Positions 32,584 to 41,258 of a stretch of DNA of 64,000 nt are shown here, in pieces. Every line of letters starts with the position of its first letter. Position 1 is the stretch's first letter. Made by a program: the position numbers and the translations under genes. The notes under the pieces were generated by a model. The model ran no database searches and was not told the DNA's origin. It saw only the letters and a list, made by a program, of their open reading frames with translations. The stretch is from Micavibrio sp. Its GTDB lineage: Bacteria; Pseudomonadota; Alphaproteobacteria; UBA9219. Where the stretch lies: assembly GCA_020718105.1 (NCBI GenBank), contig DYDA01000010.1, positions 1-64,000 of the forward strand. Direction: 5' to 3'.

Positions 32584-33458
32584 CCAAGCCTGTCCTTTTC
32601 CTTATCGGTGGGCCTACGGCTTCGGGGAAAACCGCTGCCGCGCTTGAGCTTGCGCGGGTCAAGGACGGCGTGATCATCAATGCCGATGCGATGCAGGTTT
32701 ATCGCGGCTTGCCCTTGCTGACCGCGCAGCCCAGCGCGGCGGAAAAGAGCGAAATCCCGCACAAACTCTTTGAGGTGTTGGCTCCTGCCGAGCGTTCCTC
32801 CGCAGGGCGATGGCTGGCGATGGCGAGGGGGGCTATTGCTCAAGCGGCGCATGAGGGCCAAGCGCCCATCGTTGTCGGCGGAACGGGTTTGTATTTTGCC
32901 GCGCTTTTGGGTGGCCTTGCCGATATTCCCGCCATCCCCGATGAGGTGAGAGCAGAAGCCACGGCGCTTTATGAGGCTATTGGGCATGATGCGTTTCGCG
33001 CAAAGTTGGCTGAACGTGATGCGGTGAGCGCGGTAAAGATCGCGCAGCATGATCGCCAACGACTCCTTCGCGCTTATGAGGTTGCCGTTCATACGGGGCG
33101 CTCTCTTATCCAGTGGCAGGCGGAAGGCGCGGCGCACTCCATTGAAAAAGATTTCACGGTTCATCGCCGCGCTTTGATGCCTGATCGTGCCGCGCTTTAT
33201 GCTGCGTGCGATGCGCGGTTCCTTCGCATGGTTGAAGGCGGCGCGCTTGAAGAGGTCAGGGCGCTTGTGGCGCAAGGGCTGGAGGAGGGGCTTCCTGCCA
33301 TGAAAATTCTGGGCGTGCCGGAATTGGCGGCGCATCTGCGCGGTGAGATATCTTTGGATGAAGCCATCGCTAAGGCGCAGCAATCCACGCGCAACTATGC
33401 CAAGAGGCAGATGACATGGTTACGCAATCAGTGGAAGGCGGGGAGGGGCGCGGGATGA
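32580..33458 (+). CDS. miaA: tRNA dimethylallyltransferase
   Basis: MiaA transfers the dimethylallyl group to A37 of tRNAs that read U-starting codons. Features: P-loop FLIGGPTASGKTAAALELA, INADAMQVYRGLPLLTAQP, the DMAPP-binding GGTGLYFAALLGGLADIP, and RLLRAYEVAVHTGRSLIQWQ. The C-terminal QSTRNYAKRQMTWLRNQ is diagnostic. The start is a GTG that overlaps the PIN toxin stop (GTGA), giving 292 residues (about 300-316 is usual). It is likely transcribed with the toxin-antitoxin pair. Confidence 0.96.
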   Translation: MTKPVLFLIGGPTASGKTAAALELARVKDGVIINADAMQVYRGLPLLTAQPSAAEKSEIPHKLFEVLAPAERSSAGRWLAMARGAIAQAAHEGQAPIVVGGTGLYFAALLGGLADIPAIPDEVRAEATALYEAIGHDAFRAKLAERDAVSAVKIAQHDRQRLLRAYEVAVHTGRSLIQWQAEGAAHSIEKDFTVHRRALMPDRAALYAACDARFLRMVEGGALEEVRALVAQGLEEGLPAMKILGVPELAAHLRGEISLDEAIAKAQQSTRNYAKRQMTWLRNQWKAGRGAG

Positions 33459-33740
33459 TTGAAATGAAGGGGGTGGTGAGGCTGTTCGCCACCTTCTTGA
33501 TGTGTGGGAAAAGGGACTCTTTTGGGGTGGAATTTCACACCTATTCCGGACTGTGCATTTTAAATGCCCCGCATTTGCATTCTAGTGAGCGCTGAGTGGC
33601 CTAAAAAAGATTTTCCTTATAGGGGTGGCGCAGGAAAAGAGCGCATCTCCAGCGCGATTTAAACCAGCTTAGCGTTGATGCTCTTTCCACATAAAGTATG
33701 GTTACTTTTTGGTTCTTTCATGCCAACGGTTATAAAGGGG

Positions 33741-33774
33741 AGAGTGGATAGCGTAAAATTACGTTATCCACTCT
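33741..33774 (+). terminator. Terminator hairpin at the end of miaA and the FliK-like gene
   Basis: AGAGTGGATA pairs with TATCCACTCT, continued by a G-T pair and CGTAA/TTACG, giving a 16-bp stem with a 2-base loop, followed by CTTTT on the plus strand. It serves miaA, about 280 bp downstream of its stop, and the minus-strand gene's TAA (33761-33759) lies in the hairpin. The 300-bp gap after miaA holds no other recognisable gene. Confidence 0.6.
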
Positions 33775-35357
33775 TTTGACTCGGTGCTTTGAAACACCAT
33801 CCAGTTTTGCCGTCCCGTTTGAAACAGAAGAGATCCGATCAAGCCCGTGGCCTCTAGCGTTTTGATGGTTGTCGCTCGAAGCTCGCACGTTAGCGAGTCT
33901 GGCAGGGGCGTTTCGCTTCGTATCACCAGATCCAGTTTTTTGTTTTGTGAAAGACCATCCAGCTGCATAGAGCCAAGGTTGGACATATTCATGGTGATGA
34001 CAAAGCGCGTGCGCTTATCTTGCGATGCCGCTCTGTTATTGTTTTGCTCTTGCTGCGCGTCATGATGGACATAAAGGCGGAGCATTTCAAACGCCGTCCC
34101 GTAATGCAAGGGGAGGGGATAGGCGCGCCATTCACCGACTTGCGCATCGCGCACGGCGATAAGGTTTGGCTCTTCTAAGGCTTTTATCAAATCGCCTGTC
34201 GCTTGTTTCTTGCCTGCTTTTTCCATTTTGACGATGAGCGGCTCGCCCAGCCATTCATCGATCTTTCCGCTTTGCAGCACCGAGAGAAAGAACAGCGCTG
34301 TGCCCGCCAAGTGATGCGTGGGACTAGGCAGGCGCGTTTGAACAAAGTGCGCTGCTGCGGGCAGGTCCGTTTGAATAAGCGCAGAGACAAACGCGCGCAT
34401 CGGCGCAAAATCTTGATCAAGGGAAAGAGGCAGGGGCATTGTGCCAAAGGCTCCGCCTGCTTGACGCGTCGCGATGATTTTTGTGCCTTCGGAAAGGCCT
34501 CCCGCATTATGAACGAAAAGGGTTTTGCCCTCGCTTTCCATAAGGGCGTGGCCGCTGTGGCTTTTGCTAAGGATCGTTGCTTTGATTTGATCGGGAAGAA
34601 TCTCTGGCGGCCATGGCTTGTCCGGCGGGATGACTTGATCAATCCGCAAGCGCACCGTGGCATGGGGGGGCAGCGCGCCCTGCGCCTCTTTTGTCGCTTG
34701 TTCTGTGCCATGAAGAGGGAAAATCTCTTTTTGAGAAACCTTGGCCGTTTTATCACCAAGGGCGCTAAGCGCATTTTCGATCACGCCTGTTTGATGGGGG
34801 CGTTCATCGCTTTTTTGGGGGGAGAGTGTTGGCTCCGCTGTTTTGGTTTTAACGGCAATCAGGGCGCGATCAACGTCATCTGGCAGGATGGTCACCGTAA
34901 GGGATTGCCCTTTTTGAAAGGACGCTTCTGTTTTTTCTATAACTGAAGGCTGAAGTGTGCCTTCCGGTTTAGGCGCTGTTTTCTGCGTCTCGCCTTGTGG
35001 CAAAAGCAGCATGGCTTTCTTGGGCGGGCTTCCGGCTTGAAGAACAAGGTCAACAGATTTTGTGGGTTGCGTGGAGTCTTGGCTTGTCGTGGCGATAAAA
35101 TCTTGAACGAGCCTTAGCGTTTCTGTTTGCGTTTTAAGCAAGGTCAGTTCGATGGGGCCTTGGTTGGTTTGAAGCGCTACAGTGCCGTTTTCGAAAAGAG
35201 AAAGGATCGTACCGTTGATGGTGAGCGGCTTGTCAAGAACCAGCAAGGACGGCGGTAATTGCGTGACCTGAGCGGCCAGCGCTAAGGCGGGAGAGGCAAG
35301 CGTAGGCAACGGCATCAAAAAGGAGGGCGGCAAAGAAAGAAGGGACGGCCCGCCCAT
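33759..35357 (-). CDS. FliK-like hook-length control protein
   Basis: A large, poorly conserved protein at the end of the flagellar block. From ATG 35357 (MGGPSLLSLPPSFLMPL) it has 532 residues. The long N-terminal part is Thr/Gln/Lys/Pro-rich with little fold (TSQDSTQPTKSVDL, LLPQGETQKTAPKPEG). The C-terminal 120 residues look like the FliK C-domain: AFEMLRLYVH, then FVITMNMSNLGSMQLDGL, and LTCELRATTIKTLEATGLIGSLLFQ, the 'v.l....lG.v...l......l.v.......' pattern. FliK senses hook length and switches export specificity at FlhB. The assignment rests on the C-terminus and on the position after flhG. Confidence 0.6.
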   Translation of the reverse strand: MGGPSLLSLPPSFLMPLPTLASPALALAAQVTQLPPSLLVLDKPLTINGTILSLFENGTVALQTNQGPIELTLLKTQTETLRLVQDFIATTSQDSTQPTKSVDLVLQAGSPPKKAMLLLPQGETQKTAPKPEGTLQPSVIEKTEASFQKGQSLTVTILPDDVDRALIAVKTKTAEPTLSPQKSDERPHQTGVIENALSALGDKTAKVSQKEIFPLHGTEQATKEAQGALPPHATVRLRIDQVIPPDKPWPPEILPDQIKATILSKSHSGHALMESEGKTLFVHNAGGLSEGTKIIATRQAGGAFGTMPLPLSLDQDFAPMRAFVSALIQTDLPAAAHFVQTRLPSPTHHLAGTALFFLSVLQSGKIDEWLGEPLIVKMEKAGKKQATGDLIKALEEPNLIAVRDAQVGEWRAYPLPLHYGTAFEMLRLYVHHDAQQEQNNNRAASQDKRTRFVITMNMSNLGSMQLDGLSQNKKLDLVIRSETPLPDSLTCELRATTIKTLEATGLIGSLLFQTGRQNWMVFQSTESKEWIT

Positions 35358-35361
35358 GCTC

Positions 35362-36165
35362 TTAATCCGATAAAAGTTGCGTGGCGATGGCGTCCACGTC
35401 TTGCGCGGCCTCACAGTTCGGTGAGCGCGTCATAAGCGGCGTTTGTGCGCGGATCGCATCGCGCACTTTGCTGTCGCGGCGAATGACTCCCGCCATGGGC
35501 GGTGTGTAGCCAAGGAATGTTTCCGAGACTTTGCAGATTGTCTCATAGGTGTTCCGGCCCTCATTCGGCGTTGAGGCAAGATTGATCACGATCTTCATCT
35601 GCGCTTGCGGGTTTGCTGCGCGTGAAAGTTTGATAAACGCATAAGCGTCGGTCAAAGAGGTTGGCTCATCCGTGATGATGACATAGGTTTGCGCGGCTGG
35701 CCCCGCCATTTGCCGCACGGCGCGATCCACGCCCGCGCCCAAATCGACAAAAACATAGTCATAGTTTTGCGCCAAAGCGATAAGTTCACCGCGCATGGCG
35801 TTTATCTTTTCGGAGGAAAGCGTCGCCATCGCGCCAGAGCCAGAGCGCCCCGCCAGAATATCAAACCCGCCTTCGTCATAGCGCGTGATCGCTTGCGCCA
35901 TCGGCAGTTTGTTTTCGACAACGTGACCCAAATCTTTTTCGGGGGCGATGCCCAGTTGAATATCAACGTTCGCCAAACCCAAATCACCATCAAACAGCAA
36001 AACGCGCTTTCCTTTTTTGGCCAACGTATGGCACAGCGTGATGGAAAACCACGTTTTACCAACACCTCCCTTGCCACTGGCAATGGCGTACATCGTGGGG
36101 CAACGCAACGCGGTAAAGGGCGCTTGTGCGGCTGATTTTGGCATAAGGGGGATAGGATCGGTCAT
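35362..36165 (-). CDS. flhG: Flagellar number regulator FlhG (MinD-like ATPase)
   Basis: FlhG limits flagellar number and acts with FlhF. It has a deviant Walker A motif with two lysines (ASGKGGVGKTWFSI) near residue 30, the MinD-like LLFDGDLGLANVDIQLGI, then VFVDLGAGVDRAVRQM and VIITDEPTSLTDAYAFIKL. The C-terminal region contains PMAGVIRRDSKVRDAIRAQTPL. Length is 267 residues, normal for FlhG/FleN. It follows flhF by 12 nt and is followed 4 nt later by the FliK-like gene. No FleQ-binding N-terminal extension of note. Confidence 0.9.
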   Translation of the reverse strand: MTDPIPLMPKSAAQAPFTALRCPTMYAIASGKGGVGKTWFSITLCHTLAKKGKRVLLFDGDLGLANVDIQLGIAPEKDLGHVVENKLPMAQAITRYDEGGFDILAGRSGSGAMATLSSEKINAMRGELIALAQNYDYVFVDLGAGVDRAVRQMAGPAAQTYVIITDEPTSLTDAYAFIKLSRAANPQAQMKIVINLASTPNEGRNTYETICKVSETFLGYTPPMAGVIRRDSKVRDAIRAQTPLMTRSPNCEAAQDVDAIATQLLSD

Positions 36166-36177
36166 GGCTGTCTTCTC

Positions 36178-37158
36178 CTATGAAGAAAGTCTGGCTTGGG
36201 GGACGGCTTCTTGCGGGGGGGCTAAGATCAATCGCGCCAAGGATACGGGGTTAAGGGGTTGCGGCGCGTCTGTGACTTTTGACGACGCGCTAAAAGCGCA
36301 GAGAGGCAGGTGCGTTTCATGCGCGACGCAAAGCATGCCGCCCAGCCGCCGCGTCATGTCAAGGCGCGTGGGAAGCAGGCTTCTGGCCCCCATCGCATGA
36401 AAGGCTTTGGCCATTTCGGCGGCTTCGAAAACAGCCATATCGGCGGGAAGGACAAGAACGGGAGAGGCTCCCGTTGCCTTGATGATGGCGGAGAGGGTTT
36501 GTCTGTCCGCCTCGGAAAACGGATTGCAGCCTGCCGTATCCACAATCACGGTTGTTCCCGCTTTTTGCATGGCGATGGCATCATGCAGGGCGTGAGAGTC
36601 TTCGATTTCTATCAAATCGGTTTTCAAAAGGCGCGTAAAAGCGCTCAATTGAGCCATGGCGCCTGCGCGCTGCATATCGGTGCTGATGACGGCCAGATTT
36701 TTTTTTGCCAGCGTAAGAAGCGTGGCCATCTTGGCCGCGCACAATGTTTTTCCTGCCCCAGGCGGGCCGATCAGGACAAGCGGCGCGTTTTCTTTTTCAT
36801 CATAAAGGGACGTATAGTGGAAATGCGTATCAAAGGCTGCGCCAATCGATAACAGGGGATCATCGTTGGCATATTGCGTTGCCGCCGCCACAATTTTTTC
36901 GGCCAAAACAGCGGGCACATTGTGCGCGATCATGGCCTCAGCGATGGTTTCAATGGATTCAGAGTCGATGGTCTGCGATGAAAGCGTTTGTGCGTTGGCC
37001 GAGGTTGGCATGATCGGATCATCAATGGCCGCCGTCACGCGCACACCGCCGCCTTCATCATCGCGTGTCGCCACAATGATCGCGTTATCGCCCAGCGTCT
37101 CACGAACAAGGCGCATGGCCTCGGTCATGGTCGTGCCGTAAAAGGATTTAAGTCTCAT
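36178..37158 (-). CDS. flhF: Flagellar GTPase FlhF
   Basis: FlhF is an SRP-type GTPase that places the flagellum at the cell pole. The N-terminus MRLKSFYGTTMTEAMRLVRETLGDNAIIV matches the family B domain. The N-G domains carry the P-loop LIGPPGAGKTLCAAKMATL, AVISTDMQRAGAMAQL, the G3 motif VDTAGCNPF and the G4-like LPTRLDMTRRLG. Length is 326 residues, a little shorter than Gammaproteobacterial FlhF because the linker is short. The gene abuts flhA (1 nt apart). Confidence 0.92.
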   Translation of the reverse strand: MRLKSFYGTTMTEAMRLVRETLGDNAIIVATRDDEGGGVRVTAAIDDPIMPTSANAQTLSSQTIDSESIETIAEAMIAHNVPAVLAEKIVAAATQYANDDPLLSIGAAFDTHFHYTSLYDEKENAPLVLIGPPGAGKTLCAAKMATLLTLAKKNLAVISTDMQRAGAMAQLSAFTRLLKTDLIEIEDSHALHDAIAMQKAGTTVIVDTAGCNPFSEADRQTLSAIIKATGASPVLVLPADMAVFEAAEMAKAFHAMGARSLLPTRLDMTRRLGGMLCVAHETHLPLCAFSASSKVTDAPQPLNPVSLARLILAPPQEAVPQARLSS

Positions 37159-39273
37159 TTAAATTTGTCCCAACGTCTTGATCTTGGCCTTGGCATAGAT
37201 TTCATTTTGAGAAACGATAACCGTCGAGGGACGGAACCGCTCCATAATAGAACGAACATAGGGGCGAATGGTGGGGCTTGTCAAAAGGATCGGCGATTCC
37301 CCCATCATGGCATGCTTGTCATAGGCTTGCCGGACGGCCTGAATAAATTGGTGAAGCTTAGTCGGTGGCATAGCAAGGCGTTTATCATCGCCATCGCCCG
37401 TAAGCGATTCGATAAAAGTTTGTTCCCATTCCGGCGAGAGAGTCAGAAGCGGGATGTAGCCCATTTCATTTGTGTTGGCGCTGGATATCTGACGCGCAAG
37501 GCGAGAGCGGACATGCTCGGACATCAAGGCCAGATTGCGCGTGAGGCCCGATGCTTCCGCAATGCCTTCAAGGATCGATGGCAAATCGCGTATGGATATG
37601 CGCTCAGCCAAAAGATTTTGCAAAACACGTTGAAGGCCACTGATGGTCACTTGGCTTGGGATGACATCGGCGACGAGCTTTTGCTGATCCTTGCCAAGTT
37701 CGTCGAGAAGCTTTTGTGTTTCGGCATAGGAGAGAAGCTCAGACATATTGTCTTTGACCAATTCGGTCAGGTGCGTGGTGATCACCGTTGGCGGATCAAC
37801 AACGGTGTATCCCTTAAACAGCGCTTCCTCGCGGTATGTTGAATCAACCCACATGGCGGGAAGGCCAAAGGTTGGCTCCATCGTGTTTTCACCGGGCAAG
37901 GAAATGGGGGAGCCTTTGGGATCCATGATAAGAAGCATGCCGGGGCGCAACTCACCGCGTCCCGCCTCAATCTCTTTGATGCGCAGGACATAGGTGTTGG
38001 GGGGAAGTTGCAAATTATCCTGAATGCGAACAGAGGGCATAATAAAGCCCATATCGCCCGCCATTTGACGCCGCAGACCTTTGATTTGATCGGTCAGCTT
38101 TTGTCCGGCCTCGCTGTTGATAAGAGCCAGCAGGGCATAGCCTAGCTCAAGGCGGATCATGTCAATGGAAAGGGAGCGGCCAATGGGATCCTCGGCAACA
38201 GGCGCGGGCTTTGCGGCGGCAACAGCGGCTTCGGCTTGAAGCGCCGCTTTATTCAAATTGCGTTGCCCCGCCGAATAAGCGCCAAAACCGGCGATGCCTG
38301 ACAGGATGATAAAAGGAAGAAAAGGCATGCCCGGCACAACCGCCAGCGCCGCCATCAGGGCAGAGCTAAGCCCCAGCGCCGTGGGGTAATCGCTGAGTTG
38401 AGCAAACAGGGCTTGATCGGTAGAGCCTTGGGTCGTGGTTTTGGAAACCAGAAGACCCGCCGCAACGGAAACCAGAAGCGCGGGAATCTGTGTCACAAGA
38501 CCGTCGCCAATGGTCAGGCGGACATAGGTGTCGGCGGCTTCAAGGATGGGCATATCATGGCGGAACGCGCCGATGGTGATGCCGCCAATAGCGTTGATAA
38601 AGGTGATGACCAAACCCGCAATCGCATCGCCTCGCACAAATTTGGCCGCGCCGTCCATCGAACCGAAGAAGCCCGCTTCGTCCTCTAATTCCTTACGGCG
38701 TTTGCGGGCGGAGTCTTCATCGATCAAGCCAGAAGAGAGATCGGCGTCAATGGCCATTTGCTTGCCGGGCATAGCGTCTAAGGTAAACCGCGCCGCGACT
38801 TCGGCGATGCGGCCAGAGCCTTTGGTGATGACCACAAAGTTGACGATGGTCAAAATGGAAAACACGATCACGCCGATAATGAAATCACCGCCCATGACAA
38901 GATCGGCAAACGCGCCGACGACGTGACCCGCTGCATCTGTTCCTTCGTTGCCGTGGGTGAGGACAAGGCGCGTCGTTCCCAGATTAAGGGAGAGGCGCAA
39001 AAGGGTGGAGAGAAGGAGAACGGTTGGAAAAGAGCTGAAGTCTAAGGGCTTTCCGATGAACAAAACGGTCATCAAAATAATGACAGAAAAAGTGATGGAA
39101 ATAGAAAGACCAATATCGACGACAAAGGGCGGAATGGGCAAAACCAAAACCGTCAGGATCGTCATAAGGCCAGCGGCCAGCCACACTTCGCCGCGCCTGA
39201 AAAGCCCGTTCAGGAAATCAAGTGATCCGGCTTCTGCCGTCGCGTCCGTCGTTGTGCTGCTTTGTTCGCTCAT
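37159..39273 (-). CDS. flhA: Flagellar export protein FlhA
   Basis: FlhA is the nine-subunit export gate of the flagellar type III apparatus. It has eight membrane helices in the first 330 residues (for example VWLAAGLMTILTVLVLPIPPFVVDIGLS in parts and VIILMTVLFIG), the FHIPEP signature region RFTLDAMPGKQMAIDADLSSG, and ARKRRKELEDEAGFFGSMDGA. The large cytosolic domain (about 360-704) docks chaperone-substrate complexes and ends with VVSQNEIYAKAKIKTLGQI. At 704 residues it is of typical length (about 690-700). Start MSEQSSTTTDATAEAGS; the gene is first in the flhA-flhF-flhG group. Confidence 0.97.
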   Translation of the reverse strand: MSEQSSTTTDATAEAGSLDFLNGLFRRGEVWLAAGLMTILTVLVLPIPPFVVDIGLSISITFSVIILMTVLFIGKPLDFSSFPTVLLLSTLLRLSLNLGTTRLVLTHGNEGTDAAGHVVGAFADLVMGGDFIIGVIVFSILTIVNFVVITKGSGRIAEVAARFTLDAMPGKQMAIDADLSSGLIDEDSARKRRKELEDEAGFFGSMDGAAKFVRGDAIAGLVITFINAIGGITIGAFRHDMPILEAADTYVRLTIGDGLVTQIPALLVSVAAGLLVSKTTTQGSTDQALFAQLSDYPTALGLSSALMAALAVVPGMPFLPFIILSGIAGFGAYSAGQRNLNKAALQAEAAVAAAKPAPVAEDPIGRSLSIDMIRLELGYALLALINSEAGQKLTDQIKGLRRQMAGDMGFIMPSVRIQDNLQLPPNTYVLRIKEIEAGRGELRPGMLLIMDPKGSPISLPGENTMEPTFGLPAMWVDSTYREEALFKGYTVVDPPTVITTHLTELVKDNMSELLSYAETQKLLDELGKDQQKLVADVIPSQVTISGLQRVLQNLLAERISIRDLPSILEGIAEASGLTRNLALMSEHVRSRLARQISSANTNEMGYIPLLTLSPEWEQTFIESLTGDGDDKRLAMPPTKLHQFIQAVRQAYDKHAMMGESPILLTSPTIRPYVRSIMERFRPSTVIVSQNEIYAKAKIKTLGQI

Positions 39274-39340
39274 CGCGCCCTGTTAACAATTTTAAAAGAC
39301 GAGGGCTTTTTGTCCCCAACTTTGGTGATCTTCTTTAAAA

Positions 39341-39481
39341 CCCCTCTCCCCTTGCGGGAGAGGAAGAGAAAACTTGGATTTACGAAGTAAGTCCTTAGTT
39401 TTCGCAGGTGAGGGGTTCGCTTACTTTGACCCCGCCCCGAAATGGCTGTGCCATTTCGACCCTCCCGCAAGGGGAGGGTGA
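39341..39481. repeat. Dispersed palindromic repeat, family A (copy 1)
   Basis: This 141-bp element lies between flbD and flhA. It begins CCCCTCTCCCCTTGCGGGAG, holds AAGTCCTTAG and GGTGAGGGGTT in the middle, and ends with CCCGAAATGGCT ... ACCCTCCCGCAAGGGGAGGG. The same layout recurs at 58496-58668 with a longer middle. Both ends can form hairpins (CCCTTGCGGGAG type and CTCCCGCAAGGGGAG type). No ORF is inside. Confidence 0.8.
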
Positions 39482-39517
39482 TTTGCGCGGTTCTTAATTC
39501 CAGACACCTCAATCTTA

Positions 39518-40909
39518 TCACGTCGCGGCCTGTTCGTTTTCGCCTACAGCGGGGGGAACGACGATGCCGGATTCATTGTACTGTTTTAACTTGTTGCGCA
39601 AGGTGCGGATTGAAATGCCAAGGATGGTGGCCGCATGCGTGCGGTTGCCAAGGCAATGGTGAAGCGTATCGATGATCAAGTCTCGCTCAACGTCTGCAAC
39701 CGTCCTGCCGACTAAAGTTGGGTTGCTTGCCGTGGCGGCAGCCATAGGTTTACCGATAACCGCTTGCGCCGCTAATGCCGCCGAAGAGGCAGGCGCATCG
39801 GGGACAAGGCCTTGTCCCGCGATCATGATTGCCTCTGGTTCTATGGGGGAGCTGCGAGCCATAAGAACGGCGCGATGCATCGTGTTTTCCAATTCGCGCA
39901 CATTGCCGCGCCATGAATGGGCTTGCAGGCGGCCTAAAGCGCCATCCGAGAGCGGGCGATCAGGAAGGCCATTGGCTGTGGCGTATTTCTTGGCGAAGTA
40001 GGTCGCCAGCGGCATAATATCCGCAGGACGATCACGCAAGGCGGGCATCGGCACATTCACGACGTTGAGGCGATAGTAAAGGTCTTCGCGAAAACGCTTG
40101 GCGCGGACTTCGTCTTCAAGATTGCGGTTAGACGTGGCGATAAGGCGAATATCGATCTTAACGGGAGAGGAGCCGCCGACGCGATCAATCTCACGTTCTT
40201 GAATAGCGCGAAGGAGTTTGGCTTGCAGGCGCAAATCCATCTCGCTGATTTCATCAAGGAGAAGCGTGCCGCCGTTGGCTTCTTCAAACTTGCCGATGCG
40301 CCGCGCTACCGCCCCTGTAAACGCGCCTTTTTCATGGCCGAACAGTTCCGATTCTAAAAGATTTTCAGGAATAGCCGCGCAATTAAGAGACACAAAACAA
40401 GCGCTCGCACGGCGGCTTTTGCGATGGACAAAACGCGCCATGACTTCTTTGCCTGTGCCGGATTCGCCCGTAATAAACACCGAGGCATCGCTGGCCGCGA
40501 TGCGCTCTGCCATTTGAAGGAGGGGCGTCATCACGGGATCTTGCGCAATAAACGTGGCGTCTTCCTCGGCAACCGCTTGCAAAACGGCGGCAATCAGCTC
40601 GGCATCGGGGGGGAGGGGGATGTATTCTTTTGCGCCTGCGCGAATGGCTCTCACGGCGGCGCCAGCATCGGTCCCAATGCCGCAAGCGACAACGGGAACA
40701 TTGATCCTTTCTGAACGTAAACTTTCGATCAGGCGGCCAATCTCCATCTCGACATCGCACATGACAAGGTCGGCACCTTGGCCATTGCGCAAGGCGTTCA
40801 AAGCGCCGTCCACGCTTTCGATATGCGAAACCTTCGCGCCACGCTGGCTGGCGAGGCGTCCGGCGGTTGAAATATGTCCTTGTAAATGGCCTACGATCAA
40901 AAGTCTCAT
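39518..40909 (-). CDS. flbD: Sigma-54 flagellar transcriptional activator FlbD
   Basis: FlbD switches on late flagellar genes with sigma-54 RNA polymerase. The receiver-like N-domain (about 1-120, MRLLIVGHLQGHISTAG) lacks the usual acidic pocket, as in known FlbD proteins, which need no phosphorylation in the classical way. The AAA+ domain has Walker A (ITGESGTGKEVMARFVH), the sigma-54 loop ELFGHEKGAFTGA, and LLLDEISEMDL. The C-terminal Fis-type HTH is HHCLGNRTHAATILGISIRTLRNKL. Length is 463 residues. It follows fliN by 22 nt. A sigma-54 promoter that it might use was not found upstream of fliF. Confidence 0.92.
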   Translation of the reverse strand: MRLLIVGHLQGHISTAGRLASQRGAKVSHIESVDGALNALRNGQGADLVMCDVEMEIGRLIESLRSERINVPVVACGIGTDAGAAVRAIRAGAKEYIPLPPDAELIAAVLQAVAEEDATFIAQDPVMTPLLQMAERIAASDASVFITGESGTGKEVMARFVHRKSRRASACFVSLNCAAIPENLLESELFGHEKGAFTGAVARRIGKFEEANGGTLLLDEISEMDLRLQAKLLRAIQEREIDRVGGSSPVKIDIRLIATSNRNLEDEVRAKRFREDLYYRLNVVNVPMPALRDRPADIMPLATYFAKKYATANGLPDRPLSDGALGRLQAHSWRGNVRELENTMHRAVLMARSSPIEPEAIMIAGQGLVPDAPASSAALAAQAVIGKPMAAATASNPTLVGRTVADVERDLIIDTLHHCLGNRTHAATILGISIRTLRNKLKQYNESGIVVPPAVGENEQAAT

Positions 40910-40931
40910 GGCATCCTACCGTTGTTGAAAA

Positions 40932-41258
40932 TTATGACGTGCGTTCCGCTTTGATGATTTCCGTCATGGTGATTCCAAGGCGGTCTTCGACAACGACGAC
41001 CTCGCCGCGAGCGACAAGGCGATTGTTGACATAGATATCGATGGCTTCGCCGACTTTGCGATCCAGCTCAATCACCGCGCCGCGTCCCAGTTTTAAAAGG
41101 CTGCTGACGGGCATGGTGGCTTTGCCAAGAACGGCGGCGACTTCGACAGGGATTCCATAAACGGCTTCAAGATCGTTGATGGTGGCGTTCGCGCCATCCT
41201 TGGGGGCCTCACCGGCGGAAGGCTCTAGTTCCGAGAGGGTCAAGCTTTCATCGGTCAT
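40932..41258 (-). CDS. fliN: Flagellar motor switch protein FliN
   Basis: FliN is the C-ring protein that receives CheY signals and helps target export substrates. The SpoA domain in the C-terminal two thirds is clear: IPVEVAAVLGKATMPVSSLLKLGRGAVIELD followed by AIDIYVNNRLVARGEVVVVEDRLGITMTEII. At 108 residues it lacks the extra N-terminal domain of longer FliY forms and has a short Ser/Glu-rich lead. Its ATG overlaps the fliH stop (ATGA), and it stands directly before flbD. Confidence 0.95.
   Translation of the reverse strand: MTDESLTLSELEPSAGEAPKDGANATINDLEAVYGIPVEVAAVLGKATMPVSSLLKLGRGAVIELDRKVGEAIDIYVNNRLVARGEVVVVEDRLGITMTEIIKAERTS

Noticed and set aside
33455-33595. 46-codon ORF directly after miaA with ATGA overlap (MIEMKGVVRLF...)
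   Set aside because: The overlap is suggestive, but the sequence has no pattern and the region looks like a spacer before the terminator.
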